Part shown: one piece after another, positions 42,509-52,101 of the stretch
Layout: every line of letters begins with the position of its first letter
How positions within the stretch are numbered: position 1 is the first letter of the stretch
NCBI GenBank assembly: GCA_014695255.1
Contig: JACJNX010000061.1
Span: forward strand, 310,001-374,000
Direction: 5' to 3'
DNA length: 64,000 nt
Origin: Cyanobacteria bacterium FACHB-63
GTDB lineage: Bacteria; Cyanobacteriota; Cyanobacteriia; Leptolyngbyales; Leptolyngbyaceae
Translations under genes and position numbers: made by a program
Notes under the pieces: generated by a model
Seen by the model: the letters and a program-made list of their open reading frames with translations, nothing else
What the model was told of the DNA's origin: nothing
The model's database searches: none

Positions 42509-45500
42509 ATGATTTTCTCAGTTTCCACGTTTTTCATTAAACGCCCTGTGTTTGCAACAGTGTGTTCAATTATGATCACGCTACTAGGACTGGCTTGTAT
42601 TCCGACCTTACCTGTAGCACAGTACCCGGAAATTGCGCCGCCTCAAGTGAGTGTGACTTCGACCTATGTGGGCGCAAATGCTGAAGTGGTCGAATCAACT
42701 GTCACGAACATTCTAGAGCGGCAACTCAACGGGATTAATGGTGTGAAATACGTCAAATCTACTAGCGCCAATAATGGCGTGAGTCAGATTAATCTAACGT
42801 TTGACTTGGGGCGCGATCAGGATTTAGCTGCGGTTGATGTGCAAAATCGAGTCTCTACAGTGCAATCGCGTTTACCTGCACCCGTGGTTCAAACCGGGGT
42901 GCAAGTTGCTAAAACGAACAATAATTTTCTATTAGCGATCGGGCTGTATTCCGAGCGCGACGAAGCGAAAAATCAGGATCTCTATGATGATCTTTACCTG
43001 AGTAACTACGCAGATTTGTATCTAGCGGATGCGATTCGGCGGATCAAAGGGGTGGGTGAAGTTCAGATCTTTGGGGAGCGGACTTATGCAATGCGTCTTT
43101 GGCTTGATCCAGAGCGATTAGCGAGTCGAACGCTTACACCTCAAGATGTGATTGCTGCACTGCAACAGCAAAACATTCAGGTGGGAGCGGGACAAATCGG
43201 ACAAGCTCCCGCCGTTCCGGGACAGCAGTATCAGTATTCGATCACTGCACAAGGACGGCTTAAAGACGCTGAGGAATTCAACAATCTAGTCATCAAAACT
43301 GGGGAGACTGGAACTTTAGTCAGGCTGCGAGATGTGGGTCGTGCAGAACTTGGAGCCGAGAACTATGGTTCTTTACTGAGATTTACAACCGAAGATCGGG
43401 TGACTCACCGAGGCGTAGGACTAGGCGTGAACCAACAGTTCGGTAGTAACGCGCTCGATGTTGCTAAAGCAGTGAAAGAGGAAATGCAGAACCTTTCCTC
43501 AAGCTTTCCGCCCGGATTAAAGTATGAAGTTGCATTCGACACCACAACATTCATTGAAGCAGGCGCAAGAGAGGTTATCCGATCGCTGTTTGAAGCCGTT
43601 ATTCTAGTCGTGTTGATTCTGTTCTTGTTTCTACAAGATTGGCGAGCGGCATTTATTACCTCGATCGTGATTCCGATCGCGTTTCTCGGTACGTTCATCT
43701 TTGTGAAACTGCTGGGATTTTCGATCAACACTCTTACATTGTTTGGATTGACGCTGGCAACGGGGCTAGTGGTTGATGATGCGATCGTAATCATTGAAGA
43801 CATTATCCGACGGATTCAGGAAGAAGGACAGCGACCCTTGGAAGCTGCGATCGCATCAATGAATACGTTGTTTGGTGTTGTGATTGCAACTTCGTTAGTG
43901 TTGATCACCGTGTTTGTTCCTGTCGCTTTCTTTCCGGGAACAACCGGACAGCTTTATCGCCAGTTTGCGTTAACGATCGCATTTTCAGTCGTAGTTTCAA
44001 CCTTTAATGCACTGACCTTTACTCCAATGTTGTCAGCATTGATGCTCAGAGCTGGACAAACAAAAAGCGACAATTGGTTTTTCCGGCGGGTGAATTGGGG
44101 GATTGATAAAACTCGCGAGAGTTATGGGCGAAACCTCGATCGTGCAGTTCGTCGGAAAGGGTTAATTCTGGCATTGTTTGCAGGAGCATTGACGCTAACG
44201 TACTTTGTTTACAACTTTGTTCCTCAAGCATTCATTCCGGATGAAGACCAAGGTGTGTTTATCACCATTGTTCAAGCCCCCGAAGGAGTTTCACTCGACT
44301 ACACCGAGAAAGTTCTAGAAAAAGCTGAGGCAATTCTGAAAGCACAGCCAGAAGTTGCCAATATCTTTGCGGTCGGCGGATTTAGCTTTAGTGGAGCAAC
44401 ACCGAACAATGGCTTGATCTTTACCACCCTCAAACCTTGGGAAGAAAGAACTGGAGCGAATCAATCACTACAAGGCATTATTGGTGGCTTCTTCCCTCAA
44501 CCAACCGGGCTGTTTCCGAAAATGGCAGCCATTCAAGAAGCCGTAGTTCTGCCGTTTAACTTACCTGCGGTTCCAGGTATTGGGAACTTTGGTGGATTTG
44601 AGTTTCACTTACAAGATCGCACGGGTTTAGGCTTTCCTGCGCTCGGTGAAACGCTAGGCAATTTTATTCAGCGTGCCTCTACTTATCCTTCACCACAAAG
44701 TCCCAAAGTCTCTGGCTTGCGCCCGAACTTCAGTGGCAATACCCCGCAGATTGCTATTGAAGTCGATCGCGATCGTGCCAACCAGCTCAATGTCTCAGTT
44801 CAAGACATCTTCAGTACACTGCAAATCTTTCTCGGTTCTGCTTATATCAACGACTTTAACCAGTTCAACCGAGCCTACCGCGTGTATGTCCAAGCCGATC
44901 AACAGTTTCGATCGAACCCTGAAGACATCAAGCGATTGTATGTTCGCAGTGGGGGTACAAATGGTGAACCCGGACGCATGATTCCGCTAGGAAACTTAGT
45001 TAAAGTGACTCAAACGAATGGTCCTTCGATCATTACGCACTATAATCTGTTCCGCGCGGTGGAAATCAACGGCGCATCCGCACCGGGGTCAAGCTCAGGA
45101 CAAGCCATTCAGGCAATGGAAGCGGTTGCAAAAGAAACTTTACCCAAAGGGTTTGGGTTCGAGTGGTCAGGACTATCCCTCGAAGAAATTGAGTCAGGCG
45201 GTGCAGCACTGTTTATCTTTGGATTAGCGATCGTCTTTGTGTTCCTGACGCTGGCAGCACAGTACGAAAACTATGTTGATCCCTTTATCATTCTGCTGAC
45301 TGTACCCTTAGCAATCTTAGGTGCGTTACTGGCAGTGTTACTGCGGGGAAGCTCGAATGATGTTTACACTCAAATCGGCTTTGTCATGCTGATCGGGATG
45401 GCAAGTAAAAACTCGATTTTGATTGTGGAATTTGCCAACGAAGAACGCGATCGCGGCAAAGGGATTGCGAGTGCGGTGGTTGCGGCAGGGCAGGAACGAC

Positions 45501-45829
45501 TGCGACCGATTCTGATGACCGCGATCGCGACGGCGATCGGGGCTGTGCCGCTTGTGATTGCCTCTGGTCCTGGTGCAACAGCAAGACAATCACTCGGAAC
45601 CGCGATCGTCGGGGGTATGTTGGTAGCAACCTTCCTCAGCTTGTTTATTGTTCCAGTGCTGTACATTGTGATCAAGTCGTTTGAGGATCGGATTAAACGA
45701 CCCTTGAGAACCGTAACGACGAATGGAAAGACTGATTACACGATGGATGGTCATCTAGATGGTCATCGGGATGGATCAACGATTCGCGAAACTATGGGAC
45801 AATCGAGCGATCGAGATAAGCACCCTTAA
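42509..45829 (+). CDS. RND efflux transporter, AcrB/HAE1 type
   Basis: Inner-membrane proton-driven multidrug pump, 1106 aa. Begins with the typical FFIKRPVFATVCSIMITLLG helix; TM4 has the proton relay Asp-Asp in GLVVDDAIVIIEDIIRR, and the second half has MLIGMASKNSILIVEFANEERDRGK with the relay Lys equivalent. Two large periplasmic domains (porter) are present. A 40-residue hydrophilic C-terminal extension with a DGHLDGHRDG repeat is unusual. Likely substrates are hydrophobic drugs, dyes or siderophores, which sequence does not decide. Confidence 0.95.
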   Translation: MIFSVSTFFIKRPVFATVCSIMITLLGLACIPTLPVAQYPEIAPPQVSVTSTYVGANAEVVESTVTNILERQLNGINGVKYVKSTSANNGVSQINLTFDLGRDQDLAAVDVQNRVSTVQSRLPAPVVQTGVQVAKTNNNFLLAIGLYSERDEAKNQDLYDDLYLSNYADLYLADAIRRIKGVGEVQIFGERTYAMRLWLDPERLASRTLTPQDVIAALQQQNIQVGAGQIGQAPAVPGQQYQYSITAQGRLKDAEEFNNLVIKTGETGTLVRLRDVGRAELGAENYGSLLRFTTEDRVTHRGVGLGVNQQFGSNALDVAKAVKEEMQNLSSSFPPGLKYEVAFDTTTFIEAGAREVIRSLFEAVILVVLILFLFLQDWRAAFITSIVIPIAFLGTFIFVKLLGFSINTLTLFGLTLATGLVVDDAIVIIEDIIRRIQEEGQRPLEAAIASMNTLFGVVIATSLVLITVFVPVAFFPGTTGQLYRQFALTIAFSVVVSTFNALTFTPMLSALMLRAGQTKSDNWFFRRVNWGIDKTRESYGRNLDRAVRRKGLILALFAGALTLTYFVYNFVPQAFIPDEDQGVFITIVQAPEGVSLDYTEKVLEKAEAILKAQPEVANIFAVGGFSFSGATPNNGLIFTTLKPWEERTGANQSLQGIIGGFFPQPTGLFPKMAAIQEAVVLPFNLPAVPGIGNFGGFEFHLQDRTGLGFPALGETLGNFIQRASTYPSPQSPKVSGLRPNFSGNTPQIAIEVDRDRANQLNVSVQDIFSTLQIFLGSAYINDFNQFNRAYRVYVQADQQFRSNPEDIKRLYVRSGGTNGEPGRMIPLGNLVKVTQTNGPSIITHYNLFRAVEINGASAPGSSSGQAIQAMEAVAKETLPKGFGFEWSGLSLEEIESGGAALFIFGLAIVFVFLTLAAQYENYVDPFIILLTVPLAILGALLAVLLRGSSNDVYTQIGFVMLIGMASKNSILIVEFANEERDRGKGIASAVVAAGQERLRPILMTAIATAIGAVPLVIASGPGATARQSLGTAIVGGMLVATFLSLFIVPVLYIVIKSFEDRIKRPLRTVTTNGKTDYTMDGHLDGHRDGSTIRETMGQSSDRDKHP

Positions 45830-45841
45830 AAACAACACCAG

Positions 45842-45883
45842 CGACAGCATCATCGAGAAACAACCAACGCGGTGATGCTGTCG
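45842..45883 (+). terminator. Hairpin after the RND pump gene
   Basis: 11-bp stem CGACAGCATCA (45842-45852) with 45873-45883, loop 20 bases. Followed by TCTTCTCC, not a clean T-run, so termination is only plausible. Confidence 0.45.
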
Positions 45884-45966
45884 ATCTTCTCCAGCAAGGA
45901 TTGTCCTACCGTTTAATGATCGGATGTCATTATTGCGGCATTCTGACAACTTATTAAACTGACACC

Positions 45967-46818
45967 TTAAAAGTTTCGCAGCTTCACGGGCGGAACTGAC
46001 TTCTCATTTTTTTGCAGCGGAACCCCTCTTCTCGCCGCTTCCACAAATCGGCTGACGCGAATTGGATCGATCGAATTCTCTCGCTTGCCCTGCCGCTTCA
46101 GCGAACTTGACACAATTACACCATCTGCGACCTGCATCATTTGCGGCACATTTTCCCAATCTGCGCCGCTCCCAACGAATACGGGAGTTCCTTCAGCCGC
46201 ATCCCGCGCTAATTCCAAGTCTTCCAGGTTTGGTGGATCGCCTGTTGCCCAGCCAGAGAGAATCACTGCATCGGCTAATCCCCGCTCGATCGTATCTTGT
46301 ACCGCTGTGGTCAAATTCACGGAGCCTAATGGACGAGCGTGTTTCACCAAAACATCCGCAAAGATTTTCACATCGCTACCTAATTCGCGGCGGTAGCGCA
46401 TCAATTCATGGGCGCGTCCTTCGATCAAGCCCTGATCCGTTGCCATGATGCCTGTCCAAACGTTGACGCGGATAAACTGCGCCTGCACACAAGAGGCAAT
46501 TGCCAACGCACTCTGAGCATCGTTCCGCAGCACATTGATCCCGATCGGCAGCGTGATCATTTGCTGCAAACGCTGAATAATCACAGTCATGGCGCTAACC
46601 ACTGCCGGATCGACATGATCTTTGGGAAACGGGGCATCAAAGAAATTTTCTACAATAATCCCGTCTACGCCGCCAGCAGCGAGGGCAGTCGCCTCTTGTT
46701 CGGCACGATCGAGAACGGTCTTCAAACTACCGCCCCAGCGCGGAGAAGTCGGCAGGGGCAGGAGATGAACCACCCCGATGATGGGGTTTTGAGTTTTGAA
46801 TATTTGTTTTAAGTCCAC
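45967..46818 (-). CDS. btpA: BtpA/SgcQ family protein, photosystem I biogenesis factor
   Basis: BtpA is a thylakoid-associated TIM-barrel protein required to stabilise photosystem I reaction-centre proteins in cyanobacteria. 283 aa. Conserved: IIGVVHLLPLPTSPRWGG, GVDGIIVENFFDAPFPK, LPIGINVLRNDAQSALAIA, FIRVNVWTGIMATDQGLIEGRAHELMRYR, ADAVILSGWATG, PVFVGSGADWENVPQMM. Divergent from the creatininase-family gene. Activity at the molecular level is unknown. Confidence 0.93.
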   Translation of the reverse strand: MDLKQIFKTQNPIIGVVHLLPLPTSPRWGGSLKTVLDRAEQEATALAAGGVDGIIVENFFDAPFPKDHVDPAVVSAMTVIIQRLQQMITLPIGINVLRNDAQSALAIASCVQAQFIRVNVWTGIMATDQGLIEGRAHELMRYRRELGSDVKIFADVLVKHARPLGSVNLTTAVQDTIERGLADAVILSGWATGDPPNLEDLELARDAAEGTPVFVGSGADWENVPQMMQVADGVIVSSSLKRQGKRENSIDPIRVSRFVEAARRGVPLQKNEKSVPPVKLRNF

Positions 46819-46924
46819 AGCGCCTACGGGATCGGCTTTCTAAGCAACGTCAATATAGGAAATGATAACGCGATTCTGTAAGCGAAATGAAGGAAACTGG
46901 AAGGAGGAATTTGAAAAAACAGTT

Positions 46925-47665
46925 ATGTTGCTGCATTTATCGACTTGGCAAGAAGTAGAGACCTATTTGACGCGATCGACGGGGATCATTATTCCGATCG
47001 GTTCGACTGAGCAACATGGACCGACGGGATTGATCGGGACGGATGCGATTTGTGCGGAAGCGATCGCCAAAGGAGTCGGGGAGTCCATCGATGCTTTGGT
47101 TGCGCCCACAATCAGTGTGGGAATGGCGCTGCATCATATGGCGTTTCCCGGCAGCATGAGTTTACGACCGAGTACGATGATTTTGGTGATTCGGGATTAC
47201 GTTTCCGGGTTAGCGAAGGCGGGATTTCGCAAATTCTTCTTCATTAATGGACACGGCGGAAATGTTGCGACGTTAAAAGCGGCATTTTCAGAAACGTATG
47301 ATTATTTATCGGACTTAGGAATTTCGCACAGCGTTCAGTGTGTCGTGAGTAATTGGTATATGTGCGGCTCGGTGTATAAGCTGGCAAAAGAGTTATACGG
47401 TGATCAAGAGGGATCTCATGCCACGCCCAGCGAAGTGGCGCTGACGCAATATGTTTACCCTGAGTCGATTAAATCTGCGCCGTTGAGTGAACCTGTGGCG
47501 AAGGGGCATCGAATTTATGGCGCGATCAATTTTCGCAGTCACTATCCTGATGGACGCATGGGATCGAATCCCGCGCTTGCCACTCCCGAACACGGCAAAC
47601 AACTCTATGAATTGGCCGTCAAAGAAATTAGCAGTTCATATTTAGAGTTTTTAGCAACGGACTAG
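46925..47665 (+). CDS. Creatininase family amidohydrolase
   Basis: Metal-dependent hydrolase of the creatininase/MftE/FAPy-deformylase-like family, 246 aa. Metal ligands: Glu and His in PIGSTEQHGPTGLIGTDA, His in FFINGHGGN, Glu/Asp in the HATPSEVALTQYVYP region. The natural substrate in cyanobacteria is unknown; creatinine itself is unlikely. ATG 46925 fits the family; an AAGGAGG at 46901-46907 is 17 bases upstream, rather far. A longer frame from 46862 looks non-conserved. Convergent with the hybrid kinase gene. Confidence 0.88.
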   Translation: MLLHLSTWQEVETYLTRSTGIIIPIGSTEQHGPTGLIGTDAICAEAIAKGVGESIDALVAPTISVGMALHHMAFPGSMSLRPSTMILVIRDYVSGLAKAGFRKFFFINGHGGNVATLKAAFSETYDYLSDLGISHSVQCVVSNWYMCGSVYKLAKELYGDQEGSHATPSEVALTQYVYPESIKSAPLSEPVAKGHRIYGAINFRSHYPDGRMGSNPALATPEHGKQLYELAVKEISSSYLEFLATD

Positions 47666-47721
47666 GTTTTTGGTAGCCAGTCTTCCAATCTAAGCATTGA
47701 TATCCGCAATGTCGTGCATAG

Positions 47722-50700
47722 TCATTTTGTCAAAATGTTGTTGATGCGATCGAGCAAATCTTCCATCGGCATCGGCGGCAGAACAACGGTCGCGATCGCT
47801 TCGAGCAGCGGCGTATTTTCGGGCTGATGATTGATGACTACGATCGCAATTTTTTCTCGGAATCGCTTTAAGGGTGAAAGCTGCTCGATTGCTGATTGAT
47901 CCAAGTCCAGAGCATGAAGCAAGAGTAAATCGATGCTTTGGGTATCGAGTTTTTGGAGGACATCTTGCCACGATCGCGCAATCATGCCGCGAAATCCAGC
48001 CGTTTGAAAGTATTGCATCACGGCTTGGAGCCAGTCTGCGCGCTTGGCTTCGGGAGAGCGCAACTTAGCAGCGTCGATCGCCAACACAAACGGTCGCCAA
48101 GCAAAGCCTGCGGCAACTTGAATCACTTGCAGCAGTGCGGAAGATTCTGCGCTTTCGTCAAGGGGTGCTAAACAAGGAAACACGGTTAATCCAGGCACTT
48201 GATTGGCGGCTTGTGCTGTAACTGGATCAAGCGTGACCAAGGGTAACGATGCAAGAAAACTACAGTCTCCTAATAGTCTCAGGTATCCGATCGGGTCAGA
48301 CACCGCCGCATCGAGCAGTACGATATTCGGCTTCCAGACCTGTGCGAGCAGTTCGGCTTGCTCTAGATCGTCTGCTTCAACGACGCGGTAATTCTGGCTA
48401 TGCAGCAACGCATTTAGATCAATCCCCGATCGATTTCCTAACCGATGTAGTTCTCCGTAGCGCGTTGGACTCAGCCGCAAAATCACGATACTTTGCGGCA
48501 GTGGCTCCACGATCGACGGCACCGATACCTCATCAGGCGTGAGTTGGTTGAGGACTTGCTGAAGCGCTTTCTGCACGATCGGCAATGCGACGAATCCATC
48601 GGCTTGATTGCGGTAGGCTTGATCACGATCGCCGCGAGTTCCCGTCACAATCACGGGAATCTCCCGCGTTTCAGGCTCAGCCTTTAGCAGCGTCAGCACG
48701 TCCCAACCAGAGAGCGTCGGCAACAGTGGATTGATCAACATGGCACAAGGCTGTAACCGACGGGCTTTTTCGATCGCCTCGGTTCCCGATCGCGCAATCA
48801 CCACGCGATATCCGAGTTCGGCAAGCTGTTCTGAAAGCAGTTCGATCGACTTCACCACGGCTTCGACAACCAGAACGAGACGATTGTTGGTCGATTTTGC
48901 GCGAGAAACGGCAATGCGATCGGTGGGATGCGGATGAGTGGGCGGCAGCAGGAGCGTAAATTCGCTGCCCTGATTCTCCTTAGACACAAACGAGACATCG
49001 CCGCCGTGCAGTCGTGCTAAACGCTGCGTCAGCACTAATCCCAATCCGGCTCCTTCAAATCGACGAGTCATCGGATTTTCAAGCTGCTGAAACTTCTGGA
49101 AAATTAAATGCTGCTTTTCAGACGGAATTCCAATCCCGGTATCCCAGACGGTAAAGGCGATCCAACCTTCCCAACGGCTTACTTTTAAGCCAATCTTGCC
49201 AGAAACATCGGTGAACTTTAACGCATTCGACAACAAATGCACCAGCATTTGACGCAGGCGCAATTCATCGGCAACTAAGGCTTCTAATCCTGGCTCAATT
49301 TCTAGAGTGCATTCTGGCAAAGCTCCGATCGCATCGAGAACGGTTCTAGTCTCTGGTTTCTCTTCTTCTAAACAGACTTGCTTCGCTTGCTCGAGCACTC
49401 GATCGCACAAAGACTTCACGCTGACCGAATAAAAAGTCAGTTCGAGCTGCCCGGTTTCAATCCGCGTCAAGTCGAGAATATCGTTGACGATCGCCATCAG
49501 ATGCCGTCCGCTGCGGTGAATCAGTTGGGCATAGCGAATCTGGCGTTCGTTTAGCGTTCCAGAAAGCTGATCTTTGAGCAAACTTGATAAGCCGAGAACG
49601 GCGGTGAGCGGGGTTCTGAGTTCGTGACTGATACAGGCAAGAAATTCGTCTTTCAGACGATTGAGCTGAATCAGATCGGCGTTTTTGGCTGCAAGTTCTC
49701 GCGAGAGCTGCTGTTGTTCTGTGATGTCTTGCGCCAGCACCAGCCAAATGCTCTCTTGCATCGGCGGTTGAGAATGATCGGATGGCGCTTTCCCTTGCTC
49801 AAATGCTGCTAGTCGAAACGCCGAATCAGAATTGACCCCTGGAATGTGCTGGTGTGAGAACAGTTCCCCAAGAGGAATTTTGGCAAACTGCAAGACGCGC
49901 TCTTGTCCATTTTTCAGCGGACAAACGCAAATACAGGTATTTGGTGCGGAGCCTTTTTGGCAAAGGTTAGCCGTCACAGAGGCGACAACGGGTGCGCTAT
50001 GGGTTGAAGATGGGACGGTAGGTGCAGCAAACTCCAGGATCGTGGCTGCATCTCGCTGCACCCAGTTTGGATCGAGGATATCTCCCAGTTGCTCTGCCCA
50101 CACTTTATTTTGAGCAATCACCTCTCCGGTTTGGGTTTGCAGCATCAAGGGCAGCGGTAGGTGATCCAGAAACTGCATTAACGTTGCATTTGAGTCAGGT
50201 TCAGCGGCTGCATCAAAGTGTGTAAAGCCTTCAACGAGTTCATAGCCAAGTTTTGCAGTCTGAGTTTGAATCTGCTGCTGAAGTTGATTCATTGCAGGTG
50301 AGAGCTTCAGGCGCGATCGTTCCAATTCTGCACAGGATTCGGTTTTGGCGCGATGCCAGAGGGATTCAGAGGAAGCCTTCGGCTGAATCGGCTCGGACTG
50401 CAAAAACCCTGACCAGGTGCGTAACACCACGCTATCAACTAATCCGAGAAACTGATGCGCTGCGTTTACCACTGCCCAATATCGGAGCGGACTCGAAAAT
50501 TCAAGTTCAAGTAAATCTGTCGTGTCTGCGATCGTCGGTAGCGGCTGGATCAAGGGTTCAAAGTCGCACTCCTCTGCCTGCCTGACCTGAGAGAGCAACG
50601 CATACGCATGAACTACACCGATCGGAGACTGCCGCTCATCTACGAATACCAAGCGGTCAGCCTGATACCGCCCCAGCAGTTCAATGACTTCAGTCGAAGT

Positions 50701-50766
50701 TGCCGACTGCAAACAAACGGGGGCAGGCTCGATGAAATCATGAATCGAGGCTGGATAGATCACCAT
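47722..50766 (-). CDS. Hybrid histidine kinase with CBS pair, PAS and three receiver-like domains
   Basis: 1014-aa soluble sensor kinase. Order: two CBS-like segments (about 10-118; RLVFVDERQSPIGVV, YWAVVNAAHQFLGLVD), a helical linker, a PAS-like region (about 195-350), HisKA with H-box ISHELRTPLT (His381), an HATPase (N-box LLSNALKF, DTGIGI, GAGLGLV), and three receiver-like domains. In receiver 1 the phosphoacceptor Asp is Asn679 (MLINPLLP); receiver 2 keeps Asp819 (IVLLDAA); receiver 3 has His951 (LLLLHAL). The switch Lys is missing in the first two. It is divergent from kaiA, 375 bp away. Pseudo-receivers of this sort occur in the clock proteins KaiA and CikA, so a clock role is a reasonable inference. 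Confidence 0.88.
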   Translation of the reverse strand: MVIYPASIHDFIEPAPVCLQSATSTEVIELLGRYQADRLVFVDERQSPIGVVHAYALLSQVRQAEECDFEPLIQPLPTIADTTDLLELEFSSPLRYWAVVNAAHQFLGLVDSVVLRTWSGFLQSEPIQPKASSESLWHRAKTESCAELERSRLKLSPAMNQLQQQIQTQTAKLGYELVEGFTHFDAAAEPDSNATLMQFLDHLPLPLMLQTQTGEVIAQNKVWAEQLGDILDPNWVQRDAATILEFAAPTVPSSTHSAPVVASVTANLCQKGSAPNTCICVCPLKNGQERVLQFAKIPLGELFSHQHIPGVNSDSAFRLAAFEQGKAPSDHSQPPMQESIWLVLAQDITEQQQLSRELAAKNADLIQLNRLKDEFLACISHELRTPLTAVLGLSSLLKDQLSGTLNERQIRYAQLIHRSGRHLMAIVNDILDLTRIETGQLELTFYSVSVKSLCDRVLEQAKQVCLEEEKPETRTVLDAIGALPECTLEIEPGLEALVADELRLRQMLVHLLSNALKFTDVSGKIGLKVSRWEGWIAFTVWDTGIGIPSEKQHLIFQKFQQLENPMTRRFEGAGLGLVLTQRLARLHGGDVSFVSKENQGSEFTLLLPPTHPHPTDRIAVSRAKSTNNRLVLVVEAVVKSIELLSEQLAELGYRVVIARSGTEAIEKARRLQPCAMLINPLLPTLSGWDVLTLLKAEPETREIPVIVTGTRGDRDQAYRNQADGFVALPIVQKALQQVLNQLTPDEVSVPSIVEPLPQSIVILRLSPTRYGELHRLGNRSGIDLNALLHSQNYRVVEADDLEQAELLAQVWKPNIVLLDAAVSDPIGYLRLLGDCSFLASLPLVTLDPVTAQAANQVPGLTVFPCLAPLDESAESSALLQVIQVAAGFAWRPFVLAIDAAKLRSPEAKRADWLQAVMQYFQTAGFRGMIARSWQDVLQKLDTQSIDLLLLHALDLDQSAIEQLSPLKRFREKIAIVVINHQPENTPLLEAIATVVLPPMPMEDLLDRINNILTK

Positions 50767-51141
50767 CGCTTTATCCTGACCGATTCGGCAGAAGATCGCA
50801 AGTCAGCGTTGTCCTTGATTTTAATCGCTGATCAAGGTCTGATTACGGTTTATCGAGCAGCAAAAGCACTGACTGAAATGGAATTTATAAGGGTTGAGTG
50901 ATCACACTCAATTGAAGCGAATTTAAATTTATTTAAGCCTAGATCATGACACAGCGGCAAACTCATGTATGAGAAAAAAAGCTTTATGTAATTATAATTA
51001 ACGGAGCGCCAAACGCTTCAATCTAAATTAAACCTTTGATAAGAGCCTGTGCCCTAACTCTGGCACTTTCTCTACAACATCTTTGTAGGAAGAATCTTAG
51101 AATACAATTTAGCTCCCTTCATTCCATTCAGGTTTTTCGTT
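50767..51141. other. 375-bp divergent region between hybrid kinase and kaiA
   Basis: Carries the promoters of the sensor kinase and of the clock cluster. One perfect inverted repeat is visible (TTGAGTG-ATCA-CACTCAA, 50894-50911). The rest (50920-51120) is AT-rich without a recognised motif. Confidence 0.55.
50894..50911. promoter_or_regulatory. 18-bp inverted repeat upstream of kaiA
   Basis: Seven-bp arms with a 4-base centre ATCA. Position in the divergent kinase/kaiA region makes it an operator candidate; no T-run follows, so it is not a typical terminator. Confidence 0.35.
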
Positions 51142-52035
51142 TTGACAGTTCCTGTTTCTTCGATCGTGCGTCCGCAGCTTTCGATCGGTGTATACCTTGA
51201 TTCCCCTGATCTGACTCGATTGGTCGAGCAGTCGCTTTTAAGCGAGATTCTACAAGATCGCTATACTTTATCGATCGCGCAGTCCGAAACCGATTTTTTC
51301 CAACTGATTGAGCACCAAAAACAGCAGCTAGATTGTCTGATTTTAGAGGACGGGCAACACTTAATCTCTGTCCTAGAGTGGCTCCAGACAGGGGCGATCT
51401 TGCTTCCGGTCGTGATTGTTCAACCTGCGTCACAACAGATTGACCACAAACTCACCTTTTTCTACCACACCGCTAAGATCTGGGTGTCACTTGCAGACCT
51501 CGATCGCCTCGATATCTCGATTGCTCAGGCGATCGAAGCGTTTTTAACGTTATCCCCGACGTGTCAGCTTCCTGATCCGATTGCGACCCCGGATTTTACT
51601 CGCGATTTGCTCGCCCAGAACTTTCTAATGATGCAACAGCGCCGACTGACCGATAAACTCAAAGAGCGATTAGGCTATTTAGGAATCTACTACAAACGCA
51701 GTCCAAAAGTCTTTCTCAAAAACTTACCTTCCAATGAGCAGGCGGAATTTTTAGAGCAGCTTCGGATCGAGTATCGCGTCATTGTTTTGAGTTATTTCCA
51801 GGACGATCACGATCTCAATCAACGGATTGACAACTTTGTCAATGCGGCATTTTTCGCAGATGTGCCTGTGTCATACATCGTGGAGATCCATATGGAACTG
51901 ATGGACGAATTTGCAAAACAGCTAAAATTAGAAGGAAGAAGCGAAGAAATTCTCCTCGATTATCGACTGACCTTGATTGATACGATCGCCCATCTTTGCG
52001 AGATGTACCGTCGCTCGATTCCGCGTGAATCTTAA
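51142..52035 (+). CDS. kaiA: Circadian clock protein KaiA
   Basis: Stimulates KaiC autophosphorylation by binding its C-terminal tail. 297 aa, full-length form with N-terminal pseudo-receiver (about 12-140: LSIGVYLDSPDLTRLVEQSLL, LDCLILEDGQHL) and C-terminal four-helix dimer domain (about 175-297) with RLGYLGIYYKRSPKVFLKNLP, SYFQDDHDLNQRIDNFVNAAFFADVPVSYIVEIHMELMDEFAKQLKLEGRSEEILLDYRLTLIDTIAHLCEMYRRSIPRE, the KaiC-binding part. The start is TTG 51142 or GTG 51166; no ATG is available in the right place. First gene of kaiABC. Confidence 0.96.
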   Translation: MTVPVSSIVRPQLSIGVYLDSPDLTRLVEQSLLSEILQDRYTLSIAQSETDFFQLIEHQKQQLDCLILEDGQHLISVLEWLQTGAILLPVVIVQPASQQIDHKLTFFYHTAKIWVSLADLDRLDISIAQAIEAFLTLSPTCQLPDPIATPDFTRDLLAQNFLMMQQRRLTDKLKERLGYLGIYYKRSPKVFLKNLPSNEQAEFLEQLRIEYRVIVLSYFQDDHDLNQRIDNFVNAAFFADVPVSYIVEIHMELMDEFAKQLKLEGRSEEILLDYRLTLIDTIAHLCEMYRRSIPRES

Positions 52036-52101
52036 CTTAGAATTCGGATTCTTCAGTCCATCGTGAGCGCTACGCTAGTGTTCATCCTGATCGATTAAAA
52101 T

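Noticed and set aside
43405-43803. 132-codon antisense frame in the RND pump gene
   Set aside because: A shadow of the strongly biased sense codons; no start signal or protein-like composition.
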